Of a stretch of 64,000 bases of DNA, positions 43,471 through 52,803 are shown one piece after another. Position 1 is the first letter of the stretch, and each line of letters starts with the position of its first letter. The notes beneath the pieces are model-generated. The model did not search any database. It saw only the letters and a program-made list of their open reading frames with translations, and was not told where the DNA came from. Source of the stretch: Actinoplanes teichomyceticus ATCC 31121 (GTDB taxonomy: Bacteria > Actinomycetota > Actinomycetes > Mycobacteriales > Micromonosporaceae); assembly GCF_003711105.1 (NCBI RefSeq), contig NZ_CP023865.1, positions 1,214,001 to 1,278,000 on the forward strand. The letters run 5' to 3'. A program made the translations under genes and the position numbers.

Positions 43471-44523
43471 TTAATCCGCGCCGTTCTGCGCCGCGAGGCG
43501 CCGGTCCGCCTCCGCCACCCGATCCGCGGAAAGTTCGGTGGCGTGGCGTTGGTCGGCTTCCGCGACGCGGTCGGTCGGCCGTTGGGTGGCGCGGCGTTGG
43601 TCGGCTTCCGCGACGCGGTCGGTCGGCCGTTGGGTGGCGCGGCGCCGGTCGGCCTCCTCGACCCGGTCGCGGGGCCGGGACCGGGTCTCGCGGCGCTGGT
43701 CGGCGGCCTCCACGCGGTCGCGGGAACGCTCGGCCGGCCGGGCGGCAGCGGTCCGCTCGCCCGCCGGGGCGTTCAGGCCGTGCGCCTCCCGGCGGGCCTG
43801 GTAGCCGTAGAGCACCAGCGCCATCACCGCGAACAGCCACCACTGCACCGCGTAGCCGCCGTTCTGCCAGGCGTCCTCGTGCGGGATGGACACCCGCACG
43901 AACGCCGGGTCGTTGGCCGGTGTCTGCGAGTTGACCAGCACATACGCCCCGTAGACCGGGAAGGGCAGAGCCTGCGCGATCCGGGGCAGGCTGATCCGGC
44001 GGGTGTCCAGGCGGCCGTCGCGTCGCTCGACCGGGGCCGGTCGGCTTTCCGACAGGTGAATCTGCCCGATCACGGTGACCTCGCCGGTCGGGGCGGGCGG
44101 AACCCGCGGCGGGGCCAGCGCCCCACCGGCCGCCGGGGGCACCCAGCCACGGTCGATCAGCACCGCGGTCCCATCGGCGAGGATCAGCGGAGTGAGGATC
44201 TCGAAGCCGACCTCGCCGGCCACCGTGCGGCCCCGCGCCTGGATCTCGTTCGCCGGGTCGTAGCGGCCGGTCACCGTCACTTTCGTCCAGGCCAGCGACT
44301 CGCCGGGGGAGGCCCCCGGGGTGCCCTGGGCGGCCGGGGCGGCCAGCACCGAGGTCAGCGGAACCGCCTGCGCGGAGTCCGCGGCGTCGACCCGGTGATT
44401 GATCTCGCTGCGTTCGTGGTACCGGCGCAGCTGCCAGTTGCCGAGCAGCACCATGATCACTGAGGCGACCACGGCCAGGGCGGCGGCGGCCAGCCAGCGG
44501 GGGGACAGCAGGAACCGGTACAC
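43471..44523 (-). CDS. SURF1-family protein with repeat-rich C-terminal tail
   Basis: 350 aa. N-terminal helix RWLAAAALAVVASVIMVLLGNWQLRR, a periplasmic SURF1 domain (VTVTGRYDPANEIQARGR, ILADGTAVLIDRGWVP, GAYVLVNSQTP, NGGYAVQWWLFAVMALVLYGYQARRE with the second helix), which assists cytochrome oxidase assembly. After about residue 255 comes a non-homologous tail with five 16-residue charged repeats (DRVAEADQRRATQRPT), predicted helical and cytoplasmic, encoded by a 48-bp minisatellite. Divergent from cobB. Confidence 0.9.
   Translation of the reverse strand: MYRFLLSPRWLAAAALAVVASVIMVLLGNWQLRRYHERSEINHRVDAADSAQAVPLTSVLAAPAAQGTPGASPGESLAWTKVTVTGRYDPANEIQARGRTVAGEVGFEILTPLILADGTAVLIDRGWVPPAAGGALAPPRVPPAPTGEVTVIGQIHLSESRPAPVERRDGRLDTRRISLPRIAQALPFPVYGAYVLVNSQTPANDPAFVRVSIPHEDAWQNGGYAVQWWLFAVMALVLYGYQARREAHGLNAPAGERTAAARPAERSRDRVEAADQRRETRSRPRDRVEEADRRRATQRPTDRVAEADQRRATQRPTDRVAEADQRHATELSADRVAEADRRLAAQNGAD
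43495..43730 (-). repeat. In-frame 48-bp coding minisatellite in the SURF1 3' end
   Basis: Two virtually identical units around 43544-43640 (GCGTTGGTCGGCTTCCGCGA on the plus strand) and three diverged ones on either side. Each encodes one 16-residue DRVxEADxRRATxxPT repeat. Confidence 0.9.
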
Positions 44524-44633
44524 CCCCCGAGGCTACCCGGCGAGGCGGCAGCCACCGCCGCAGCCGGGTACTGTGCGACTTCCGGCGGCCAATATCACGT
44601 GACCGCCGGTCCGCGAAACCCTCGGGGGAGACA

Positions 44634-47309
44634 TTGATCAGCGCCCAGCCCCGTCTGGTCGTGAGCGCGCCGTCGTCCGGCCACGGCAAGACCGCGATAG
44701 CCGTCGGGCTGCTCGCCGCGATGGCGGCACGTGGCCTGCCCACGGCGGGTTTCAAGGTCGGCCCCGATCACACCGACGCGGCGTACCTCGGGCTGGCGGC
44801 CGGACGCCCGGGCCGCAACCTGGACCCCCGCCTGGTCGGCGCGCAACGCATCGCGCCGCTGTTCGGGCACGGCGCCTCCGGGGCGCAGCTGTCCGTCATC
44901 GAGGGCGCGATGGGCCTGTTCGACAGCCTCACCTGGCAGCCGGAGGTCGACGGCACCGCCGCGGTCGCGGCCACGCTGCGCGCGCCGGTGGCGCTGGTGG
45001 TGGACGTCGCCGCGATGGGCCACTCGCTCGCCGCGCTGGTGCACGGCTTCCGGATGTTCGACGAGATGGTGCACCTGGGTGGCGTGATCCTGAACCGGGT
45101 GGCCTCGCCGCGCCACGAGCAGATGCTGCGCAGCGCCCTGGACGACATCGGCATGCCGGTGCTGGGCGCGCTGCGCCGCGGTGACCTGCCGAACGTGCTG
45201 CCCTCCCGGGCACACGGCCTGGTGCCGGTCGCGCACCGTACCGTCGAGGCCGGCCGCGCCGTGCGCCGCCTCGGTGAGGCGGTCGCCCAGGCGCTCGACC
45301 TGGACCGGCTGATGGCCCTGGCCACCTCCGCCCCGCCGCTGCCGGGGCCGCTCTGGACGCCGGCCGAGGCGGCCGGCGAGCCGGCCGAGCTGCGCCCGGT
45401 CGTTGCGCTCGCGGGTGGTCCGGGTGCTCCTTACACGTACGTGGAAACCGCCGAACTGCTCACCGCCGCCGGCGCCGACGTGGTGGTGGTCGACCCGCTC
45501 CGCGACGAGTCGCTGCCGCCGGGCACCCGGGCGCTGATCGTCGGTTCCGGACTGCCCGAGGGGTATGCCGAGGAGCTTTCCGCCAACCACCGGCTCTGCT
45601 CCGACGTGGCACGGTTCGCCCGGGACGGGTGGCCGGTGGTCGCCGAGGGGGTGGCGCTGCCCTGGCTCGGCCGTGAGCTCGACGGTCGGCCGATGTGCGG
45701 AGTGCTGGACATCACCGGCGTCACCGGGGAGCAGACCGTCGCCGGGTACCGCGAGGCGACCGCGCCGGGCACGTCGGTGCTGGCCCCGGCCGGCGCCCGG
45801 ATCACCGGGTACAAGCAGCACCGCGCGGTCGTGACGCCGCGGGCCGGCGCCGCGCCCGCGTGGACCTGGTCGGGAGGCAACCCGGAGGGTTTCGTCTGGC
45901 GCCAGGTGCACGCCTCACAGCTGGGGCTGCACTGGGCGGCCGCGCCGGAGATCGCCAAGCGCCTGGTCGCGGCCGCGATCACCGGCCCGGGGAAGCCGGG
46001 CGGTCATGGCCCGCAGCCGGGCGGTCATGGCCCGCAGGTGGACGGTCACGGCGTGCCGGTCGGCGGTCGCGGGCCGCAGGCCGGCGGGCACGGCTCGCAG
46101 AGCGGCGGTCCGACGCCACAGATGCCCGGTGCGCCGGCGCAGCCGGTGCCGATGAGGCCGCCGGTGTCCGTTTCGGCGCAGGGGATGCCCGGCTCGGAGC
46201 CGGCTCCGGCGGGGTACTTCGATCCGGAGTTCACCGGCCATCCCGCACCGGAGTTCGCTCCGGCCGGGTATTCCGGACCCGGCCCGGTCGCGGCGGGCGC
46301 GCCGGGCGGCGGCCCGGCCGCAGCGCCCAGCTTCGGCGCGGTGCCGGGGGACGGGCGAGGCCCGGGACCGGTGCCGCCCGGGATGCCCGGGTTCGACCGG
46401 GTGCCGATGGACGCTCAGGGTTCCGGTGCGGTGCCGGGGTTCGGTGGCGTGCCGATGGACGCTCAGGGTTCCGGTGGGGTGCCGGGGTTCGGTGGCGTGC
46501 CGGTGGATGCGCATGGTTCCGGGCCGCTGCCCGGTGGGGCGCCCGGGTTCGACCGGGTGCCGATGGATGCCCCGGGTTCGGGTGGGGTGCCGGGGTTCGG
46601 TGGCGTGCCGGCGGATGGGCACGGTCCGGGCCCGCTGCCGCCCGGGATGTCCGGTGGCGGCGCGCGGGTGACCGCGAACGGCCCCACGTCCGGGCCGATG
46701 TCCGGCTCCGTCTCCGGTCCGATCCCCGGCGCCGTCTCCGGCCCGCTGCCGGACGAACTGCCGCCCGCCGACCCGGCGCCGACCACCGGCCCGGTGCCCG
46801 GGATGTTCCCGCCCGGCGTCCCGGCGCCGGGCATGGGGGCGCCGCACAGCACGGCACACGGTCCGATGGCGTTGCCCGCCGGTCCGGGGCCCGGGCCGGC
46901 GTCCGGCAACGGGCCGGTCCACCCGCGCCCGGGTTCCAATATGCCGAACGTGGGCCCGGTTCACGGATCCGCCAACCCCGGCCCGGTGCACGGCCCGCAC
47001 GGCCCCGGCCCGGCGGGGCGGGCGCACGGCGCAGGCCCGCCGCAGGGACCGCGTGGCGCGGGCCCGGGACAGGCGCCGCACGGCATGGGCCCGGGTCAGG
47101 GCCCGCCCGGGCTGGGCCAGGGCTCGCCCGGCGTGGGCGCGGGTCACGGGACACCCGGCGTCGGCCCGGCTGGGCACGCGGTGTCGGGCGCTGGCTCGGC
47201 CGGGCACGGGATGCCGGGCGCTGGGCCGGCCGGGTCCGGGACGCCCGGCGCCGGCCCGGGACGGGATGCGGACGACCGCCCGACCTCCGACATCCCGGTG
47301 TCCTCCTGA
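44634..47309 (+). CDS. cobB: Cobyrinic acid a,c-diamide synthase with about 430-residue low-complexity extension
   Basis: 891 aa; TTG start at 44634 with GGGGGAG at 44623-44629. The first about 450 residues are a complete CobB/CbiA: ATPase P-loop SAPSSGHGKTAIAVGLLAA, FKVGPDHTDAAYLGL, VIEGAMGLFDS, and a glutaminase-like half with ECG-type cysteine replaced by GRPMCGVLDI, GYREATAPG and HASQLGLHW. Family proteins end here. The remaining half is Gly/Pro/His/Gln-rich with 16-residue VPMDAQGSGxVPGFGG repeats (about 580-670) and no predictable fold. Amidates side chains a and c of (hydrogeno)cobyrinate. Isolated from the other cob genes. Confidence 0.92.
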   Translation: MISAQPRLVVSAPSSGHGKTAIAVGLLAAMAARGLPTAGFKVGPDHTDAAYLGLAAGRPGRNLDPRLVGAQRIAPLFGHGASGAQLSVIEGAMGLFDSLTWQPEVDGTAAVAATLRAPVALVVDVAAMGHSLAALVHGFRMFDEMVHLGGVILNRVASPRHEQMLRSALDDIGMPVLGALRRGDLPNVLPSRAHGLVPVAHRTVEAGRAVRRLGEAVAQALDLDRLMALATSAPPLPGPLWTPAEAAGEPAELRPVVALAGGPGAPYTYVETAELLTAAGADVVVVDPLRDESLPPGTRALIVGSGLPEGYAEELSANHRLCSDVARFARDGWPVVAEGVALPWLGRELDGRPMCGVLDITGVTGEQTVAGYREATAPGTSVLAPAGARITGYKQHRAVVTPRAGAAPAWTWSGGNPEGFVWRQVHASQLGLHWAAAPEIAKRLVAAAITGPGKPGGHGPQPGGHGPQVDGHGVPVGGRGPQAGGHGSQSGGPTPQMPGAPAQPVPMRPPVSVSAQGMPGSEPAPAGYFDPEFTGHPAPEFAPAGYSGPGPVAAGAPGGGPAAAPSFGAVPGDGRGPGPVPPGMPGFDRVPMDAQGSGAVPGFGGVPMDAQGSGGVPGFGGVPVDAHGSGPLPGGAPGFDRVPMDAPGSGGVPGFGGVPADGHGPGPLPPGMSGGGARVTANGPTSGPMSGSVSGPIPGAVSGPLPDELPPADPAPTTGPVPGMFPPGVPAPGMGAPHSTAHGPMALPAGPGPGPASGNGPVHPRPGSNMPNVGPVHGSANPGPVHGPHGPGPAGRAHGAGPPQGPRGAGPGQAPHGMGPGQGPPGLGQGSPGVGAGHGTPGVGPAGHAVSGAGSAGHGMPGAGPAGSGTPGAGPGRDADDRPTSDIPVSS
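46400..46650 (+). repeat. In-frame 48-bp coding minisatellite in the cobB tail
   Basis: Four to five units encoding VPMDAQGSGAVPGFGG variants; the first two differ at two bases. One unit is longer by an inserted four-residue block (PLPGGAPGFDR), still in frame. Confidence 0.88.
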
Positions 47310-47320
47310 GCGTGGCCGGC

Positions 47321-47472
47321 GACCGTGGCCGGCTGCCGCGGCAGGCTGACCGTGGCCGGCTGCCGCGGCAGGCTGACCGTGGCCGGCTGCCGCGGCAGGC
47401 TGACCGTGGCCGGCTGCCGCGACAGGCCGACCGTGGCCGGCCGCTGCGGCAGGCTGACCGCGGCGGGCTGAG
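47321..47472. repeat. 27-bp tandem repeat with internal palindrome after cobB
   Basis: Unit GACCGTGGCC-GGCTGCCGCGGCAGGCT starts at 47321, 47348 and 47375 (three exact copies), then diverged copies at 47402, 47429 and 47456. Each exact copy holds the 12-bp perfect palindrome CTGCCGCGGCAG. It begins 11 bp after the cobB stop and could form multiple hairpins in the transcript 3' end. The rest of the gap to 47731 has no convincing gene. Confidence 0.92.
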
Positions 47473-47731
47473 CGTGGCCGGCGGGTGTTGTCCCCGGCGG
47501 ATGACCGATTGACCGATTCCGGCGGGTACGGCCGTCGCCCGTCGCGTCCGGCCGTCGCCCCTCCGGCACCGCCCGGACGGCTGCGCCGCGCCCGCGCCGC
47601 GCCACCCGCCCGGCCAGTGCCCCGGGGCGGCCCATCGGGAGCCGCCCAGCGACCCGGAACGGCGTCCGGCGGTCCGGAACCGTCGTATCCACCTCGTACC
47701 GTGGGAGCACGACAACCGAAGGAGGACGACC

Positions 47732-48388
47732 GTGGCCGCTCGCCTGCCGCTGGATCTGGACCCGCCGGTTCGTCAGCTCAGGGCACTGCTGCTGGGGGTC
47801 GACGACCGCGAGCTGATCGCCCCGACGCCCTGTCCCGGCTGGTCCGTGGCGACCCTTCTCGATCATCTGATGAGCCTCGCCGAGGCGTTCACCGAGGCGG
47901 CCCGCCGGGGCGCTGACGCGGGTGGTGACCGCCCGCCGCGCCCGCCGTCGGCGGCACACCTGTCGCCGCACTGGCGCAGCCGCCTGCCGGTCCGGCTGGA
48001 GGAGCTGGCCACCGCCTGGCACGCCCCGGTCGCCTGGCGCGGTCTGGCCCGGGCCGGCGGGATCACCATGCCGGCTCCCGAGATGGGCGTGGTGGCCGCC
48101 AACGAGCTGGTCATGCACGGCTGGGATCTGGCCCGGGCCACCGGCCAGGATTTCGCCGTCGACCCCCGTGTCCTGGCCGCGCTGGTCCCGTTCCTGTCGG
48201 CCGCCCCGGCCGAGGGCACCCCGGGTTTCCTCGGCCCGCGGGTGCCGATCGACCCGGAGGAGGACGAGTGGCCCCGCGCGCTGGGTCTGGCCGGCCGCGA
48301 TCCCGCCTGGCGACCACCCCGCAGCCACGACGTGCCCACCGTCCGCCGGGGGAGCCGGGAGCAGCCACCCGCGGCACGTCGCGCCTGA
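47732..48388 (+). CDS. TIGR03086-type metal-binding protein (DinB/mycothiol-dependent maleylpyruvate isomerase superfamily)
   Basis: 218 aa from GTG 47732 with AAGGAGG twelve bases upstream. The N-terminal four-helix domain has TPCPGWSVATLLDHLMSL (first His) and ANELVMHGWDLARATGQ (second His with Asp), matching the metal triad of DinB-like mycothiol enzymes. In actinomycetes such proteins are candidate mycothiol S-transferases. Reaction unknown. The C-terminal 30 residues are Arg/Pro-rich. Confidence 0.86.
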   Translation: MAARLPLDLDPPVRQLRALLLGVDDRELIAPTPCPGWSVATLLDHLMSLAEAFTEAARRGADAGGDRPPRPPSAAHLSPHWRSRLPVRLEELATAWHAPVAWRGLARAGGITMPAPEMGVVAANELVMHGWDLARATGQDFAVDPRVLAALVPFLSAAPAEGTPGFLGPRVPIDPEEDEWPRALGLAGRDPAWRPPRSHDVPTVRRGSREQPPAARRA

Positions 48389-48677
48389 TCGGTCTGCCCA
48401 CCGGGCGGCGGGCCGCTGTGAACGGCGACGGGCGGACGGGCCCGGAATCGGGTCTGCGGCGCGCGGGAAGGGGCGACGACTAGCGGCCATGATCACCGCC
48501 GGAACCGATGCCACCGTACGGTCGGCTCGCTGGTCCTTCCTTGGACAACGCTCGGCTCCCGCACGGCGGGTCTGGTGGCTCCGGGGTCCGGGCTGGGCGT
48601 CTGGCGCGAGCATCCTCACCGCTGCCGAGGTTCCGGTGTCGGCCGCGGGAAACCCCTCCGGTGGCCGACCCGGGCGG

Positions 48678-49628
48678 TCAGGACACGTCGGCCGTGGTCC
48701 GGAAGGCGCGACGATAGGCGCTCGGGGTGGTCCCGACCAGATTGCGGAAATGGACCCGGAGATTGATGGCGCTGCCCAGACCGGTGCTGTCGGCGATCTG
48801 CCCGATACTGAGGGTGCTGCTCTCCAGCAGTTCGCGGGCGCGGTCGATGCGCGCGTGCAACAGCCACTGCAACGGGGTGTGCCCGGTTTCGGCGACGAAG
48901 CGGCGGGCGAAGGTGCGCGGCGCCATGGCGGCGTGGCGGGCCAGTTCGGGCACGCTGACGGGGCGGTCGAGGTGGGCCAGCGCCCAGGCGCGGACGCCGG
49001 ACAGCGCGGCGTCGTCGTCGGCGGCGACCGGCGACGCGATGAACTGGGCCTGGCCGCCGTCCCGGTGGGGCGCGGCGACCACGTTGCGGGCGACCCGGTT
49101 GGCTGCCGCGGCGCCGTGGTCGCGCCGCACCAGGTACAGGCACAGGTCGATGCCGGCGGAGACGCCGGCGGAGGTGAGCAGTTGCCCCTCGTCGACGTAG
49201 AGCACGTGCGGGTCGACGGTGATCCGGGGATATCGTCGCGCCAGCTCGGCGGCCCGGCTCCAGTGCGTGGTGGCCCGCCGTCCGTCCAGGAGCCCGGCGG
49301 CGGCGAGGGCGAAGGCCCCGGAGCAGATGGAGACCACCCGGCCGCCGCGGGCGTGCACCTGCGTGATCGTGTCGAGCACCTGGTCCGGCAGGTCGCCGCC
49401 CGCGCCGGTGTAGCCGGGGACGATCAGCGTGTCGGCGCGGCGGGCGTCGTCGAGCGTCCCGGGCACCCGGATCGAGAAGCCGGTCGTGGTGGCGACCTCC
49501 GGATCTCGGCCGCAGACGGTCAACCGGTACGGCAGATCCGGCTGCTCGCCGAAGATGCCGGCCGGAATGCTGAGGTCCAGGGGTACCACCCGGTCCAGCG
49601 CGAGCACCGCGACAGCATGTGTGACCAT
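48678..49628 (-). CDS. GlxA-like AraC-family transcriptional regulator with DJ-1/PfpI domain
   Basis: 316 aa. An N-terminal class I glutaminase-like (DJ-1/PfpI) domain at about 1-185, with a Cys in VVSICSGAFALAAAG and His in ATTHWSRA, used as a ligand sensor, is followed by an AraC DNA-binding domain at about 205-310 (two helix-turn-helices: VSVPELARHAAMAPRTFARRF and LSIGQIADSTGLGSAINLRVHF). It diverges from the HD-domain gene across 63 bp, so that gene is its likely target. Confidence 0.92.
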   Translation of the reverse strand: MVTHAVAVLALDRVVPLDLSIPAGIFGEQPDLPYRLTVCGRDPEVATTTGFSIRVPGTLDDARRADTLIVPGYTGAGGDLPDQVLDTITQVHARGGRVVSICSGAFALAAAGLLDGRRATTHWSRAAELARRYPRITVDPHVLYVDEGQLLTSAGVSAGIDLCLYLVRRDHGAAAANRVARNVVAAPHRDGGQAQFIASPVAADDDAALSGVRAWALAHLDRPVSVPELARHAAMAPRTFARRFVAETGHTPLQWLLHARIDRARELLESSTLSIGQIADSTGLGSAINLRVHFRNLVGTTPSAYRRAFRTTADVS

Positions 49629-49691
49629 GGCAGGATCCTATCGAAGAGGGGCTTTCCAGCCACTCACCGTCGGGCCGCCGGTCCGGCCACG

Positions 49692-50366
49692 ATGATTGCC
49701 ATGACGACTCACCACCCCGTACCGGGGCAGGCCTCCGGCGTGCTCCTGCTGCCCGGCACCGAGCTGGCCACCGCGGCGCTCGCCCTCGTCGGCGACGCGG
49801 AATGCGCCGCGGTCGCCAACCACAGCGTCCGCAGCTACCTGTTCGCCCGGCTGCTCGCCGACCACCTCCAGGCCGTGCCGGGCGGTGACTACGACCCGGA
49901 ACTGCTCTTCCTGGCGTGCGTGCTGCATGACATCGGCCTGTCCGAGCACGGCAACCGCCATCAGCGCTTCGAGGTGGACGGGGCGGACGTCGCCGCCGAG
50001 TTCCTGACCGCTCGCGGCCTGCCCGCCGCCGAGGTCGACGCGGTGTGGGAGGCCATCGCCCTGCACACCTCGCCGGGCATCGCCGAGCGCCGCGGTCTGC
50101 TGTGCCAGCTGGTCCGGCGCGGGGTGGGCGTGGACATCGGGTTCGACGCCGGATTCGTCGCCGAGGCGGACGCCGACCGGATCCACGCCGCCTACCCGCG
50201 GCTGGAGATGACCCGGTCGCTGGTCGATGTGATCGTGGGGCAGGCGCGGGAACGGCCGGAGAAGGCCCCCGCGTACTCGCTCGCCTGGCAGATGCTGCGC
50301 GAACGTGGCGCCGGGCATGTCACCGCCCTGGAGGCCGCGGCCACCGGGTCGCGCTGGGGCAGCTGA
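49692..50366 (+). CDS. HD-domain hydrolase
   Basis: 224 aa from ATG 49692 (ATG 49701 is an alternative; the frame is also open upstream but non-coding). Metal motif HSVRSYLFARLL (about 50), LACVLHDIGL (about 83-90) and the later IALHTSPGI. This matches cyanamide hydratase-like HD proteins, which act on small nitriles or related compounds. Control by the divergent GlxA-like regulator is inferred; GlxA/PfpI regulators frequently sit next to small amidase or hydratase genes. Confidence 0.85.
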   Translation: MIAMTTHHPVPGQASGVLLLPGTELATAALALVGDAECAAVANHSVRSYLFARLLADHLQAVPGGDYDPELLFLACVLHDIGLSEHGNRHQRFEVDGADVAAEFLTARGLPAAEVDAVWEAIALHTSPGIAERRGLLCQLVRRGVGVDIGFDAGFVAEADADRIHAAYPRLEMTRSLVDVIVGQARERPEKAPAYSLAWQMLRERGAGHVTALEAAATGSRWGS

Positions 50367-50472
50367 GGCACGCCGGATGCGAACGGGGCACGATGCCGGC
50401 GAAGCGCCCCGGGGCCGCCGCGGCAAGCCGTGACGGCCCCGGCCGGTGTCGCGGGTCAGCAGCCCTAGCCGG

Positions 50473-52617
50473 TCACCGGACGAGCTTGGCCGAGGGCGGG
50501 GTGAAGCCCAGTTCCGGTTGGTCCTCAAGGGCGTCCCGCAGGGTCTGTGCCACGGTGTACTTGGAGATCCTCGACCGGCCGGCCCCGACGTAGTGCTCCG
50601 GATTGTCCGGGTCGGCCACGAACGCGGACGCGGCCAGCTGCGGGGTGAAGCCGCTGAACCAGGCGGTCCGGTTGTTGTCGGTCGTGCCGCTCTTGCCGGC
50701 GACCGGGCGGCCGACGGTGGCGTACACCATCGGCGACGTGCCGCCGCCCCCGCACCCGCCGCGCGCCGCGCCGTACCCGGTCACGCAGCGCGCCGCGTCC
50801 GTCGCGGCCCGCGCGACGTTCCGGCTGAGCACCCGGTGGCAGCGGGGCGCGGCGACGAGCTTGCCCCGGTACGTCGCGTCGCTCCCGTCCGGCCTGCGGA
50901 TCGCCAGGACGGGCAGCGGCTGACAGTACCGGCCCTCGGCGGCGACCGTCGCGAACACGTTGGCCATCTCCACCGGGGTGGCGTCGCTGACCCCGAGGGT
51001 GAACGCGCCCCATCCGGAGGCGTGTTCCGGCGTGGCCAGCTTCCGGTCCACCGGGGTACGCCACCTCAGTCCGAGCTTCTCGGCCATGGCGACCGCCTTC
51101 TCCGCGCCCACCCGCTGCTCGAGCTGCACGAAGTAGGTGTTCACCGACTTGCCGAACCCGCTCCACATGGTGTGTGTGCCGGTCATCGTCGGGCTGGAGT
51201 TCTTCGGGCACCAGTGCACGCCGCAGGTGGCCGGCCCGGGTGCGGTGATGTACTTCGAGACGTAGCGCTGCGGCGCGTAGAACGACGTGGAGAGCGGCAT
51301 CCCGGCGTCCAGGGCGGCCAGCAGCGTGAAGATCTTGAAGGTGGAGCCGGCCTGGTACCCGGCCATCTCGCCGCCGCCGAGCAGCGGGTTCACCGTGTTC
51401 GGGTAGTTGCCGCGCACGTCGTCGCGCTGGGCCCGGTCGCTGTGCTTGCCGTTGTTCTCCTGCTGCAGCGAGTACCGCCGGTTCACCGCCATGCTGACGA
51501 TCCGCCCGGTGCCCGGCTGGATCACCACCTGGCCGTGGGCGAACGGGCTCCTGCGCCGCTCCTTGTCCAGCACGTGTCTCATCGCGGCCGCCTGGATCCG
51601 CGGGTCGAGGGAGGTGACCACCCGGTAGCCGCCGCGGCGCAGGTTCTCCTCGCGCTCCTGGACGGTCCGGCCGAAGGCCGGCTGCTCGCGCCACCAGCTC
51701 TTGAAGTAGTCGCAGAAGAAGCCCCAGTCGTTGTGCTCGGCGGGGACCGAGACGCAGTCGTTGGGCGGGGCGCTCAACCGCAGCGCGATCCTGGACCGCT
51801 TGGCGGTCGCCGCCTGCGCCGGGGTGATCGTGCCCATCTTGAGCATCTGGTCGATCACGTAGTTGCGCCGCTCCCAGGCCGCCGCCTGGTCGCGGGTCGC
51901 CGGGTCGAACGCGGAGGGCGCCTTGACCAGGCCGGCCAGCAGCGCCGCCTCGGTCAGGGTGAGTTCCTTGGGAGGTTTCGAGAAGAACACCTCGGACGCG
52001 GCGTAGATGCCGTACGCGCGGTGGCCGTAGTAGGCGGTGTTCAGGTACCGCTCCAGGATCTGCTGCTTGCTGAGCCGCTGTTCGACCTCGACGGCCAGCC
52101 GCATCTCGCGTATTTTCCGGGCGGCGGTCTGCTCGGTGGCCTCCAGCGCCTCCCTCGGGGTGCGGGCGTTGTCGCGCAGCGTCATCCGGACGTACTGCAT
52201 GGTGAGCGTGGAAGCGCCCTGGGACACCCCGCCGGCCTGCTGGTTGGCCACGAAGGCGCGGGCCACCCCCTTGGCGTCGACCCCGTGGTGCTCGTAGAAG
52301 CGGGTGTCCTCGGAGGCCACGATGGCCTGGGTGATGTACGGCGACATGTCCTTGAGCGCGACCTGCCGCCGGTACTCCTCGTAGAACATGGTCAGCAGGG
52401 TCTTGCCGTCGCGGGCGTAGATGTAGGTGGTCTGCGCCGCGGGCGCTTCGGCGAGTCGTTCCGGCATGTTCTCCAGCGCGTCGCTGCCGGCCTTGACACC
52501 CATCCCGGCCAGGGCGGTGAAGGGATAGGAGAGGCCGGCGACGACCAGGCCCGCGATGAGGCCGGCGCGGATCAGGAGGGCGACTCTTCCGGCTACGGTG
52601 AGGTGTCGGTCAGTCAC
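50473..52617 (-). CDS. Class A penicillin-binding protein (GT51 transglycosylase and transpeptidase)
   Basis: 714 aa. A short cytoplasmic start, a membrane helix (LLIRAGLIAGLVVAGLSYPF), a GT51 glycosyltransferase (catalytic Glu in VASEDTRFYEHHGVD; second Glu region QGASTLTMQYVRM; LERYLNTAYYG), then a transpeptidase with SxxK in YQAGSTFKIFTLL (Ser about 420), SxN in KSVNTYF and KSG in VAGKSGTTDNN. Polymerises and crosslinks peptidoglycan outside the membrane. No PASTA domain. Length and motifs match actinobacterial PonA-like proteins, of which several paralogues are usual. Confidence 0.96.
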   Translation of the reverse strand: MTDRHLTVAGRVALLIRAGLIAGLVVAGLSYPFTALAGMGVKAGSDALENMPERLAEAPAAQTTYIYARDGKTLLTMFYEEYRRQVALKDMSPYITQAIVASEDTRFYEHHGVDAKGVARAFVANQQAGGVSQGASTLTMQYVRMTLRDNARTPREALEATEQTAARKIREMRLAVEVEQRLSKQQILERYLNTAYYGHRAYGIYAASEVFFSKPPKELTLTEAALLAGLVKAPSAFDPATRDQAAAWERRNYVIDQMLKMGTITPAQAATAKRSRIALRLSAPPNDCVSVPAEHNDWGFFCDYFKSWWREQPAFGRTVQEREENLRRGGYRVVTSLDPRIQAAAMRHVLDKERRRSPFAHGQVVIQPGTGRIVSMAVNRRYSLQQENNGKHSDRAQRDDVRGNYPNTVNPLLGGGEMAGYQAGSTFKIFTLLAALDAGMPLSTSFYAPQRYVSKYITAPGPATCGVHWCPKNSSPTMTGTHTMWSGFGKSVNTYFVQLEQRVGAEKAVAMAEKLGLRWRTPVDRKLATPEHASGWGAFTLGVSDATPVEMANVFATVAAEGRYCQPLPVLAIRRPDGSDATYRGKLVAAPRCHRVLSRNVARAATDAARCVTGYGAARGGCGGGGTSPMVYATVGRPVAGKSGTTDNNRTAWFSGFTPQLAASAFVADPDNPEHYVGAGRSRISKYTVAQTLRDALEDQPELGFTPPSAKLVR

Positions 52618-52803
52618 TCTTCGAAGGTAGGACAGACGGCTTCACGTTCTCCGGGAACCACTGAAGTGAGACATTTCCGCGATAGCGGGGGTAAGCCGGC
52701 GGGAGTCCGCAAAACCTGGCAGTGAGCCGGGTGGCCGCCCGCGCCGGGGCGTCGGCGAGGGCGCGGAGCGCGGCGTGCCCGGCGCGTGCGGCATGCTGAC
52801 CCC

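Noticed and set aside
44524..44633. Cobalamin riboswitch before cobB
   Set aside because: The gap is only 110 bp and lacks the B12-box core; the same holds upstream of cobD and cobC.
47321..47472. Possible CRISPR array
   Set aside because: Units are contiguous with no unique spacers and there are no cas genes nearby; it is a minisatellite.
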